This document shows, in pieces, positions 26,801 to 40,300 of a DNA stretch of 64,000 nt; the stretch's first letter is position 1, and the number at the start of each line of letters is the position of its first letter. Under the pieces are notes generated by a model. That model was not told where the DNA came from. It did not search any database and saw only the letters and a program-made list of their open reading frames with translations. Source of the stretch: Lamellibrachia columna (taxonomy: Eukaryota; Annelida; Polychaeta; Sabellida; Siboglinidae); NCBI GenBank assembly GCA_963662155.1, contig OY759263.1, positions 31,349,023-31,413,022 on the forward strand, read 5' to 3'. The translations under genes were made by a program, and so were the position numbers.

Positions 26801-29800
26801 TTTAGCATGCAGTTTATTTAAGAACTGTTGGCTGAAACTGATCAGATCAGATACTTTCAAAAGTAATTAAACACAGATGTTTTGTTTTGTTTTTGTAGAT
26901 GAGTTGGGTTAGTTTAAATGCAGACGGGAATATTTTGTGGAAGTATTTCAAATACTTTTTTTAATATGTGCGTTAATGTAGTGTGTATGTTTTCACATAC
27001 ATGCCTTGAAATTAACACTGGCTCAGCACCTTTTTCGGATGTCGGGTCAGTTCGGACCACAAGTTTTCATATTTTACTGGCTTGGTGGGTCACCATAGTT
27101 TTAGATTGTTTTTGTTCTATTAGTCCCTGCCACAGGTCATCGTTTCAATCACTGTGTACAAAGGCTTAATGTCAAGGCCTGTATGTATGCACGCATATAT
27201 GTAAGTACATGTATGTACAAACAGATGTACAATGTATGTACACTTGCAATCACACATATCAGTTACAGCGCTAATGATTAAAATGAGTAAAATGTTGTGG
27301 AACACACTAGATATGTATAATTTTTTTAAACACACTAACTGCACCTTAAGGGAAAGACTGAACATGGAAAACTATTTAAAATGCACTTGAAAAATCTTAT
27401 ACTTTTTAATTAAGTGCAAGCGAAAATATCTTTATATAAGGTTCACCAAGGTCCATATTCTCAAAAGACACCAGAACATTTTCTATTTGAATTTGTTTGT
27501 GGTGGTGGTGAAACTAGGTATGAGCCAGTAAAGGCTAAGTAGTAAAATAACCATTGTCTTGCTTGCTAAAATAACTATTGTTGTCCACAATCTGTGAAAG
27601 GTACAGAATCTGATTGTTTTAGGCGTGTTATCTGGTATAAACTACAGCCATGTATATCTGTTCTAGCGTCTTCGCTTCCTAAATGTCTATTAATGAACTT
27701 ATGTTTATCTCATATAGTTTGACCATTACCTGTTCAGTGAATGTTGAATTTGTTGTTCAGTACATTTGTAAACAGCTGTCAACTACATACAATTAACACC
27801 ACTAAATTATATTCCACATGCTATGTATGACATTCAACCCTGAGACATTCAAATTAGACAGATAGCGGTGAAAGTAGATTTTTTTAATGTGGTTTATGAA
27901 GGTGTTGGAATGGGTGTAGCATATGCTATATAACATGACTTTATGATACATATAGGTGCAGCGTATGCTATATAACATGACTACGATACAAATAGGTGCA
28001 GTGTATGCTATATAAAATGACTTTAAAATGCAAATAGATGCAGTGTGTGCTCTATAACATGACTTTACGATACAAATAGGTGTAGCGTATGCTCTATAAC
28101 ATGACTTTACGATACAAATGATCAAACTTTGTACGTTTCATAGTGGTAAAGGCAGCCTGTTGCCATTATGCTGGGAACATTCTGTGATCTGGGTGTAAAG
28201 AACACCAAGTGTTGGGAAGGTCCAACAAGGAGTGCCTAACTCTTCAGAAATCCAAGCTCAGGGGGCAACAAACCAGAACCATTAAGTGTGATATCTGATT
28301 ATCTGTGACTGTCTGCACTTCTGTCTGTACTGAAACTTCTTTTATGGTTTGAAGTATTCTGTTGTTTGAAGTATTCTATACTTTGATGTATTCTGTTGTT
28401 TGAAATATTCTCTAGTTAAGTATTCTGTAGTTTGAAGTATTCTATATTCTTTTGTTTCAAGTATCATGTAGTTTTAATTAGTCTCTCATTTGAAATATTT
28501 GTATAGATAGCAATATAATTACTACTCATGAAACGAGTGAAGGTATGGTTTGCCGGTTATATATGCAGTTTCCTAATATTCCCTTGTGTGAATACATGTT
28601 ATTTTAAAATTAAGAAAATTATATGTTAACAAGAAAAAATAAACATGCATGCATGCATGCATGTTTATTAAATTCATCAAGTTGGTAGATAATAGATGAA
28701 TCATAATTTTGATAAGTAAGTAACTGAATAGTTGGGTTAGATGATAATTGTGATTCAGGTTATTTTGTTGTTATTATATGTTAGTTTGTTTAGTTATCCC
28801 TATTAGTTTGTTTAGTTATCCCTATTAGTTTGTTTAGTTATCCCTATTAGTTTGTTTAGTTATCCCTATTGGTTTGTTTAGTTATCCCTATTGGTTTGTT
28901 TAGTTATCCCTATTGGTTTGGCCATTTTCAACAAGTGAACATTTATTTTGAGTCTGTCTCATCTGATCAAATGTGCACTGATTAAGTGAAAAGGTAAAAA
29001 GGGCAGGCATTTTCGTCTCTGTCAGTTGAAGCACTGTGAACTTAAATGAGCAATGACGTGTACCAGATCTGTGGTGGTGTTTCAGCCGAAAAAACTCATG
29101 CCCAGTACGAATTCGGGCAGGTTGTGTGTGAAGTTTGATCGGATGAAAATCTCGCCAACGATAAACCGATTTCGTGAGAGCTCCACTGAGACTGGGTCGC
29201 AGCCTATTGGTCTGCAGATTACCGTGAAGGGACAGGAGGACGTCCCAACTGAGATCGTAAAGTACGGCAAGACGTACAAGATAGCCCCACGGTTCCAGCG
29301 ACTCGAGAAGCAGCGAAACATGGAGAACTCCGACGTCCAACTCTTCTTCAACGACGACTCGTCTCCGAGCAGTCCAGATAGTGACACATCATCATTATCG
29401 TCACATCTCGCGCGCGAGGACCGTGAGTTAAAATTTTCATGACCCTGGGGATCAGACCGTAGTTTACATCCTCATTGGTGACTGTGTTAAAACTAGCCCA
29501 TCAGAAATGCTAAAGTTCATGATGTGCCTTTTACCAGCGAGATGGTGCTCAAATCCACCATCTCACTGGTAAAAGGAATCAACTGAAGTTGGCTGATTTT
29601 TAGGCATTCGTTTATTTGAACAGCATGGAAAGTATAATTGTGGTCTGAGCCCTCAGCATTTGTCAAATAGCAACTATGTGGCAGCTGTATCATGATTGAT
29701 AATTCATATTAAATGAAACATAAAACTTAGAATTTTTTTGTCTTTCGTGCCAAAAAACTAATATGTTATTGTTGTGCTTTGAGTAATCGTATGCTTCAAA

Positions 29801-32800
29801 ATTCAGTTCTGTCCAGTAAGTACTGTTCTGCAAATTGTCACAATGACAGGCAATGGGTGGGTGGGTGGGTGGGTGGGTGGATGGGGCAAGGTAGCTCGGC
29901 AGTTAGAGCACTGGACTGTTGATGGACAGGTATTCGAAAATTGAAAATTTGAAGAAAAAAATTCGCCACACATTGTCTGTGTCCTTCAGAGGAAGCATTA
30001 GATGCCATTGATCCCTTCTACCTGGTGTCAATCCAGTACTGATGCGTTAGCCCAAGGAGTATACAAGTTGAGAATTGACAATGTGTTCAGAGAAAATTAT
30101 ACTTGTCTAATATCTGTCTGGAACTGTTATGAAACATTTGAAGTGATGCAGTGGACGTGCTCCCCCCCAATCTTCCAGGGTGCATCATTTGTGACATGCA
30201 CAAAACCCGTATTACCTAACCTACTATCCGGTAAAAGGTTTACAACAGAATTTGATTCTGGAAGCTGGCTTCAGAAAATAAGTTTTCTGCAAAACAATTA
30301 CGTTACTAAAAATAACATGTTGATTGTGTTGCCATGGCAATGACGTAAGTTTAAACCATCCACTGTAACTGTCGCAGTTGTAAGATTAGCAGACTGCTGT
30401 ATACTTGGAGGTTTTGAGCACATGTGTGTCTTGTTAGTGTCCAGTAGCAACACCTAGGGGGGAGAAAGTGCACCACCAAGTAAGGTTGCCTTTCCTAGTG
30501 ATTATTGCATTATTAAGTAATTAACGCTGAACTTTTTAAGTTACTTGAGGTTGCTGTTATATCATGTTATATAACAAATAATAAGCTTAACAACGTTTTT
30601 GCTTGTTGATTGCAAACAATGCTGATCAATTCCCTGAACTTTCTCCTGGTCAACATTTGTATTCACACGTGAACAATTCAACACCATTAGGGTATCTTCC
30701 TTAGAAGTGTGGACGCTGAAAATCTTAGACCCAGTCTGTTGTGTCTTGTTTCATTAATTTCTTTGTTTTGTATAATGATATGACATTGAACTAAACACCT
30801 GGTTGTTTATTTCAGGTGTTTCATTGTCCATTACAGAGAGAAAGTTGTTGAGTAACTCGTCCAGGGATCCTGTCAGACAACGTAAGTTTTCCCTTATCAC
30901 ATGATTACACGTATGCAACATATGTCGAAATCTTCTTGCAGAATTTGATTATCATTATTGAATTTAAAATATAACATTTTCATTTTTTTATATGTATGTA
31001 CCAGTGTTAGTGGTACATTTAGAATGTGTTCAGTGTTTTCCCACAGTAGTTGTAGTGTCTCTTTATTTTTTATGAGTTGTTATGGCCACATATTTTAAAG
31101 CTGATTCAATAGTTCACATCTCATAACTTCTATGGCACCTATATCCTCAGGAACCTGAGCTCAAGAGGTGCAACAAAATAGAATCATGAAAAGGCCGTGC
31201 AAAAGTCATCAGAATGAGGGACAACCGAAGATTTATGGTGGAAATGCAATTTGGAATAAATGTCTATAGTTTTTTTTTAGAAGATAACTTAGCAATAACA
31301 GTTTGTCCGATGATATCATCAAAACTCTTAAATGACATGCATAAACAAGCTAGCATGTCATAATGGATGCTAGATAGGTTTGATTTGTTGTGAAACGAGA
31401 CATTTGGAAGTTAATCTCTGTTGTTGTTAGTGCCTGTTGTTAGTTGTTGTTCCTGACTGTTGTTGACAATGTGTCGTAGACGTCATTGACGCGCAGTTCA
31501 AAACCATGCTGGCCAGTTACCTACGGAAAAACAGCACGTCGGCCAGCTATGAGACAGCCTGGGTCGGCACGAAGAAGAACCCCAACAGATATGTCAGTTC
31601 AACCAAGATCGATGGCGTCATCTTTGGCAGTCTGCGTGAGTTGTCTTCACCATCATTCTTCCGTCGTTCACCCTTTTTTCTTTTAACGGAATGTGTTGTT
31701 GACATCATGGCCGCTACAAGATGTTTAAATCTGAGTTGCACTATCTGACCCATAGCATTGTAGTAACTTACAAATGTTACATGTATGTACGTATATACAA
31801 GTGAGTGAGCTTGCATGTTTTCACGTCATGTATGTACGCGTATACAACTTGAGTACACACACATATATATATGTGTGTGAGCTTGCATGTATTCACACAC
31901 CATAGTGCATAGTTAGATGCACGCGTGCACGCATGACCAAAAGCACAACCACTACGTTTTTTTTGCATATTTTCATGTCTCAATGTCTTCACGAAGCTTC
32001 ACCAAAGAAATGTAAAACCAAAGTTTTGTTCGTCTGGAGTGTTACTATTGCAATTGATGATCATCAACAATGATTTGCAGTTTCATGAAGTTTCTCCCGC
32101 AGTCATCAATCATCAGCAGTTCTATGTTTTCCGATCACAAATTTTCAGAATTCTTTTGAAATGATCAGTACTACGTCTTCTTGATAGTATGTCCAAAGAT
32201 AGTCACACAGTAAGATACCAAACTCGGCGGTGCCAGTGGGTATTGTGCGATCGCAGCGCCACCTTGTGAACAGCGGCTCGGTCGAAGTAGATTTGGCGTT
32301 TGCATGAATGGCGCTTCAAAAAAGTTTTTGTGCAGTTTTCTGTGAAAACGGCTGTCTATGTTCAGCTATTATAAACTGTAAGCCATGCACCATCAGGTTG
32401 TTCATCACATTTTGGATGATAATTGTACATGCCAGCTGAAAGTTGTACTTGTCATGGATCATATTTTATGACATGTTAGGCATGTTTTACGTTATACAAA
32501 ATTACTACCACATGTGCTGTATGGCAAAATGCAATACATTAAACTTGTGTACATCAAAGAGCCATTCGATATAACTTTTCTGAGGTGCTTATTGTGAACT
32601 GTTATGTAAATTTTTTTGTAAAATCAAGTGAAATATGTTGTGTGTCTGACATTGCCTATAATAAGTAATTACAGTGTCCCCTTTCATTCATTCACTTTAA
32701 TGCATTTATCTGCAACTTTAGTGGTAATATTTTGTTCTAAGAGAATCATATTTATATTGGCATCATCTTTTATTCTGTTTGAAGATATACAAAAATGCTT

Positions 32801-34265
32801 GAGGAACTTTTATAGCCGCAAAATGTTAGTAATGTAGTTCTGCATATAGCAGTTGAATGCAGCTTGCCATTACAGCCGCCATCTGAACAGTGACGCCACC
32901 GTCACGTCAATAACGTGAGTGGGCAATGGAAGCCCCCCGAGTTTGGTATCTTGTGTGAATATCTTTGGTATATCTAAGTGCCCCGTCACATTGCACCCTC
33001 CGCATCGTTGATGTTGTTATCTGTTCATGCGATGACAGATGTCTTCCCAAGTGCAGAAGAAGCGGAGGAGAAGGCTGCCCAGAATGCCTGCCAGGAACTG
33101 TCCATTAGTGGTGCGTCCCATTGCACGGTCTGCTTACTGACATGCGCTTTAGGGATCCTCACAAAACATCAATGCACAACACTACATGAAACTCCCGTCT
33201 GCGTCTCTCGTGCTGTAACCATTGCATACCAGTTGCACAACTGCTTGCGTGCACTCAAAATCTTAACTGTCATCGGAAAATATGATGTTTTTGGACATTT
33301 GCATCAATGTACAAAAGTAACTGACACAGCTGCTGACTTCCTCCCTCCACCCCCTGCCTCCACCCCCTGCCTCCACTCCTTCTTTGTTGATGTTTTGAGA
33401 TCATCTTTTTGAAATAAACAACAGCCTGTCTGTTTCTAACTGTAATTCATGTCTAAATGTGCATCCAGATATACATTATTTGCACATATATAAAAGAATG
33501 ATTGTTGTGTTGTAAAATCGTTCAAGTGGATGCCTACAAAAATAGTTTTGTGTATTGTGAAAATGACTGCTCCGAGAGTTTAACCCAGGTGAGAGTGCTT
33601 GAATGTGGCTGGGACACAAAAGCAAGCAGTGTCACATGTAGGAGCCTTCATCATGTCATGCGTTTCTCCCATCAGCGCCAAAAGATGAGAAGAGAAGTGA
33701 AGCAAATAGAAAGAAGAAGGGCGCGGCAGCAAAAAGTGGCACTGCAACACCGACATCTGGTGAGCTTACTGTCAAACAAAGTCATACAGTTCAGAACTGT
33801 GAATGTTGTTTGCACTGAGACCAACCTGCTGTTCAGTGTGTGGCTGCAGGTGTTGTCTTCAGATGTTGGTGCACGTCAGTGCTGTTTCCTTTATATTTCC
33901 CGTCTACACTACAAAACAGTTTGTTTCTATGTGTTTGTTTATTCCCTCATATCTCCGTCAGTTTCGCATGTATGAGGCTGACATTTTGTAGGCGTGCTCG
34001 GGGACCCATAGGGATGGTTCATAATAATTTTTTTAATCCCCAGGGGATGGGATCTTAGTGGATGTTTGATGTAGAATACATAACTTCTGGTGACATCCAC
34101 AATGAGTTGTCTCCAACCATCAACATGATTTTTGGGGCAAGAAGTTGTGTCCATCATTGCCATTGGCATTGCCCTCGTAAAACTTGACTGGTCAGTGCAA
34201 GGAACTCTTGCAGTGGCTGCCGTTTCTCCCGTGCAACTCAGCTAATACCATATATATTTGTGTGC

Positions 34266-34352
<87 letters not shown>

Positions 34353-37300
34353 ATATATAGTATATATATATATAGTATATATATATATTATACATATATA
34401 TATATTAGTGCCCTGCGCGGGCCAGGCTTTTGGTCCAAGCCCGGCCGGGCCGGGCCTCTACATAATTTCGCAGGCCGGGCCTGGGCCTACATACTGCGGG
34501 CCCGGGCCGGGCCTGTGCTGAAAACAATTTAAACACATCGGGCTTGGGCCGGGCTTGGGCCTAGTGTGAGCGGGCCGGGCTGGGCCTGGGCTGGCTTTTT
34601 TAAAATAAAAACTGATTATAAATTGTAATTGTCTGGGTCGGGCCTGGGCCTAAATTCTAGTTTGCGGGCCTGGGCCGGGCTGGGCTTGAAAAATTATTGC
34701 GGGCCTGGGCCGGGCCTGGACTCTAACTGCTAATTGCGGGCCGGGCTTGGGATCAAATTGTATGTTGATGATGATGTATGTATGTTGTTGTTTATCATGG
34801 TGTTTCTGTTTGACAGAACCTAGCACCGATGACAAGGTCAAGAAGAGAGTAAAAGAGGTTAGTTTCTTCATTTCTGGAAGTGGTCTATCACTTGGTACCT
34901 GCACCATGTACTGCATTTCAAATTAGCACACATAGTTTGGGAGACTTTAGGGTAAAGTTTAGTAAGTAAAACTATAACACCTGAATGTTTCATTTTGGTT
35001 TCATGTAATAATTCCCTTGTAAAATGTGTATCAGATTAGTTAAAATGGTTTGTTTATGTAGAATGGCAGTGTTTCTCAGTAAGATTTAGTATCGTATACA
35101 TAATTTAGATAATTGGTTTGTTTTTTGTCTTAGTAGTGAACAGTAACTTGAAACTATACTCTGATACAATGTGTTGAAATTTGTGTGTACTAAATTCTAT
35201 TGCTTTTGAGTGCATGATCATTATTAGAGCAGCAAAACTTTCCATAGATGAACAATTGAGGGGGTGAATATTCCATTATTAAATGCATACTCAGGGGGTG
35301 CTTTTTTCATATGAAATATTTGGAAGGGAGTGAACATTTGATTTCACATTTCATCTTGCATGAAATATACATGAGTCAGCACATACGTAATTTGTTGATG
35401 TTAGATTGCATCGAAGCATGTAAGTGGACTTTGGATCGCCCAGTTGGCGGTGGAGTACAGAGCCACCTACTGGGAGGAACCGCCAGCAGACATCCTCCAA
35501 CTCATCGAAGAATGGACAGACATCATCAAACTGGAACAGTAGGTTTTTGTGTACCACTGCACCCTTGTTAATGCAGACGCCAATAATTATGAAGCCTTTT
35601 TATCTGAACATCTTATTGGAATGGTATTTCTAAATGCCAATACTGGTAGTCGCCAGATTTGGAAGTCTAAATCAGGCACTAAACATTACTTTTACTGAAA
35701 ATCTTAGTGCAACAATTCGATAATTTTGAATCGATCAACAATTGTTTGCTTGTTATTCGGAACACTGATAATAAGGTAAACACATTCATTTTAATATTTT
35801 GAAGTGATTGATTCTAACAGCGATATAATAAAAACAGTATACATCAACATATTTATGTACAGTAAATCGATGTTTGATGCATATTGATGTTCAAAAACGT
35901 GTGTATAATTCATCTGTCTGGAAAACTTAATCCAGACATCAGTTCTTCAGATTAACGATGTTCGACTCTTCTAAGTTCATCCATCGGCGCTGCCAGTAAT
36001 TATTGCTCGTTTTACATCTAAATTAACTTGCTAGTTCATGTGCTAGAATAGTTCTTCCTAATTTGAAATAATTCAAGTTTCTATGAGATTTAACAAGATT
36101 TAACAAGATTTGCCATCCAAGCCAAAGGCCCAGATGGCAAGTGGACAAGGAAGCCATTGGCTTATCGAGAGTCCAACAATGTTCATCTACTTATAACCCG
36201 CCCTCCTGAGATATGTGTCAACCTTGTTTTTAAACATATTCACGCTGCTAGCAGTTACACAATCTGTAGACAATTTGTTCCATTCATTTATTGTCCTCTG
36301 TGAGAACGAGTGCTTCCTGATGTCCAATCTACATTGATCCTTTACTAATTTTACCTCATGTCCTCTAGTTCTGCTATCCTTCTTGAGTGAGAAAAACATA
36401 TTTCTATCAATATTTTCATACCCATTCAATATCTTAAAAACTTCAATCTGATCTCCTCTTAACCTCCTTGTCTCTAGAGTTGTTAAACCACATTCTTTCA
36501 GGCGTTCTTCATAACTAAGGTCTCTCAGTTCTGGAATCATTTTAGTTGCTCTCCTTTGTATGCGTTCAAGCGTATCTATATCTTTCTTACGATATGGTCT
36601 CCATGCTTGTATACAGTATTCTAAATGAGGTCTAACTATTGCTTTATAAAGAGGTATAATTAACTTTTTTCCCTTGTATGTTATGTTTCTTCTAATCAAT
36701 CCAAGAATTTGATTACCCTTTGAAGCTGCAATACCACACTGCTCTGAAACTTTCATATCAGCGCTTATTGTAACTCCTAAGTCCTTTTCTTTTACAGTAG
36801 TACCCAGAACAGTATCTCCCATTTTATAGTTTACATTCAAGTTCCTATGTCCTGTATGTAGGCATTTACATTTCCCAAAATTGAACAACATCTGCCATTT
36901 CTCAGACCATTTCACTAATCTGTCTAGATCGTTTTGTAAATGTTGTTTATCACCATCAGTATTAACCTTTCTAAACAGTTTTGTGTCATCCGCAAATTTC
37001 AGTACGTTACTTGTTATACTGTCGTCCAAGTCATTGATATAAATTAAGAATAATATAGGTCCTAATACTGATCCTTGAGGTACCCCACTCAAAACCGATT
37101 TCCAATTTGAAACTTCTCCATCTACTACAACTCGTTGTCTTCTGTCAGTCAGCCATTGTTCTATCCAGTCAGTTATGCTGTCCCCGATACCATGGGCTTT
37201 TAATTTAAGTAGTAATCTTTGATGTGGCACTTTGTCAAAAGCTTTCTGAAAATCTAAGTAGATAATATCTACTGGCGATCCCACGTCTATCCACTTAGTG

Positions 37301-40300
37301 ATTTCTTCCAAAAAACATAACATATTTGTTAAGCATGACCTCGCTTTAAGGAATCCATGTTGAGATGAATTTAATAATTTATGCTTAACGAGGAATTCCA
37401 CCATATGGTCTTTAATTAACCTTTCTAATAATTTACAAATCACTGACGTTAAACTCACTGGTCTGTAATTCTCTGACTTATTTCTCAAACCCTTTTTAAA
37501 TAATGGTATGATGTTTGCTTCTTTCCATTCAAACGGAACAACTCCCTCTTTTAATGACAAGTTGAATACTCTTGCAAGTGGTATACTGATTTGTTCTACT
37601 GTTTCCATTAGTAATTTTGGAGGAATCCCATCCACTCCCGGTGATTTGTTATCTTTCATTGCCTTTATTTTCTTAGCTACCAATTCTGGAGTTACAACTA
37701 ACGGACCTAAATAGTCAGATTTAGCCTGAGATGCAGACACTTGGCTGTTGCTTTAGTGATTGTAAATTTGGACATAATTCCATCTGTTTATGCATATGTA
37801 AAGTTGGCATAAGACGCTAAATTGATAAAAAGCTTGATGTGTTTGTGTGAAATTTGCTCTGTGCCAGTTTGTATAAATTAATCCATACCTGAGTAACATC
37901 CCTGTGGAATCATGGAAGTATGTGGTTAAATGTGGTTCTCTGCTTTGATTTTCAGGATGGCTGCTTCAAACCGGAAGATCATGTACCCTGTCACTGAGCA
38001 AAAAGCAGTTAGACTTGTGCAAACCTCGAAGGTAACATATCACTTTTGTTACATAGACAGCCATGGTGGTTACCATGTTACAAAGATAGCCATGGTGGTT
38101 ACCATGTTACACAGACAGCCATGGTGGTTACCATGTTAAACAGACAGCCATGGTGGTTACCATGTTTCACAGACAGCCATGGTGGTTAACATGTTAAACA
38201 GACAGCCATGGTGGTTACCATGTTACACAGACATCCATGGTGGTTACCATATCTGCTGCTTTAGTTCACTTCACTTTCTGTCACTTTCTGTATTAGTACT
38301 GGGAGGAGACCGTTGACAGTGATGACATTTCAGTGATGGAAGTATATGAACAAAGCACATGATTCTTGCTCTGATAGTGGAGTAAGCATCACGAGCACCT
38401 TGTCTAGGCAAATACTGGCGCTGTATAAGACACGTTATATTATTACATTTTGTGTGGTAATTTTCACATAACTGATTCCTTTATACACCTACCTTTTATA
38501 AGAAGTAATGGTTGAGTTTGTTGAAACATGTCTACCATGGGAGAAGTGTAAAGGTGTTAATTGGTTGTGACAGGCAGTAAATATATCTGTACCTGCCATA
38601 TACAGTCACGACTATGTTGATGTTCACTCAGTTTCTCCGTACCTTTGGACAAAATGCACACAGTTTGAATGCAAATGGGCAAATGCAGTAGTTTGCAGAA
38701 CTAATATGGAAGTTATGGGATTCTTGATATTGCCAGAGGAATTAGCATAAAAGTAATTGGTTAATTATTTAATATGGTGGAACTTAGATCTACTAAGATG
38801 TGTAGTGTAATCGGGCAAACATGCATGTAAAGTTTGGTGATGATCGATGAGCCGATGTTGGAGGTGTTTGCTTTGAAACATTTAGCAATTGTAGTAAGAC
38901 TGTGCGGTGATTTTCAGATGGAGCACTTCAAAGTGCCACCTGCCACTGTTCCCAAGCCAGAGTAAGTTGAATTCCTACCCTTTGTAAATTGTATAAAAAT
39001 AAATATTTATTGTCATTCATGTTGTATATGATGTGTTGATACAAAGTGTGTAGTTGTTGGAGCGTTTACTTGCAGTAATTGCTGTTCTTGTTAAATGTTT
39101 CGTACACTTCTAATTGTTCTTCTGGAGCTGACCAGCTGACTCCCTCCAAGCTAGACAGATGTTGTTAAACATGTTTTGGTGTATTTGCAAATATTTTAAA
39201 AGTGCCATTTCTCAGTATTGTGATGTTCAGGTTAGACTGATTTCTGGGGATAATCAAATGATGTTCTTCCTCGTAGTTCCCGTAAAGGGGTGAGACTGAC
39301 TAGTTGTTGTACTGCCACGTTGCTTCCTGTTGGTACAGCCGTTCCCCTCCACTTTTCGTCCCCCTTATCTTTTCTCACATTCCTCTTAGCTGACCTTCCC
39401 ATCTTAATTGTGGTCTTTTCCCGCGACCTCACTGTTTCACCGCCTGTGCTATTTTTGGTGGTCGACCCCTCACCCCCCCCCATCTGCACCAAGTGACTCA
39501 CCTCATCTGGCTTTTTAAATAATTGTTAGGTGCACAATACTTTTTGTGCACAAGGATTGTCAAAGTAGCATTGCCATTACTCTCATGTGACCATCATTGC
39601 AGTGCAACCATTACGGTGCTGATAAGCCATCTGGTGGACTGTTCACACTTCTACGTCCAGTGTGCCGATTCAACCATCAATGAAATCATGGAAGAGCTCG
39701 CTGGTGTTTACGAGGTAACCCCCCTTTCTAACTACCAAACCTATGCGACAGTATTATCTGTTAAAAATCTCTAGATGTGTGTCTCGCAAACTGAACATGT
39801 AAAGAGATCAGTTAATAAATATATTTGGAGTTGTGACTGTATTAGACTGAATCTCACCACCAATTGCACAACAACAAACTTGTTCCTCACAGGGCCGTGG
39901 AAGTCCGAAGAATATCCTCAACCCTGAGCCGGGGCTGTTCTGTGTCGCCAAGTACGAGGACGGCAACTGGTATCGCGCCCTGATCCTCGCAGTACACCAC
40001 ACTGCGGCCGACGAGGTGAGACCGCTGCATCTTCTTTGTTTGTCACACATAATAACTGCCACACTCGGTGCTGTCAAGATATTATGATAAAGGCCTGTGT
40101 GAATAAGAAATATCTCTTGATATTGCTTTTGATAAAGGCAACAAGCTGTTCTGATTTTAGTCGTTCTTATGAGTGCCACAGTTTGTGAAGGGCATATTTT
40201 TACTGTTGAATTCTTTGGAGACACATTTCTTGAACGAATCCTCATTTAAAATTGACAGATATTTGACAAATATAGATGACTAAGGCAGTGATGATAAACT

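Larger units (their letters stand above)
26099..29085. other. TDRD7-like intron 5 (3.0 kb)
   Basis: AT-rich. It holds a ~43-bp tandem repeat at 27,915-28,120, gtttgaagtattctgt repeats at 28,345-28,480, a (CATG)n run at 28,645-28,665 and a 22-bp repeat at 28,785-28,920. At 28,222-28,290 lies one copy of a dispersed ~70-bp repeat also present at 31,138 and 49,955. No coding exon was recognised within. Confidence 0.6.
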
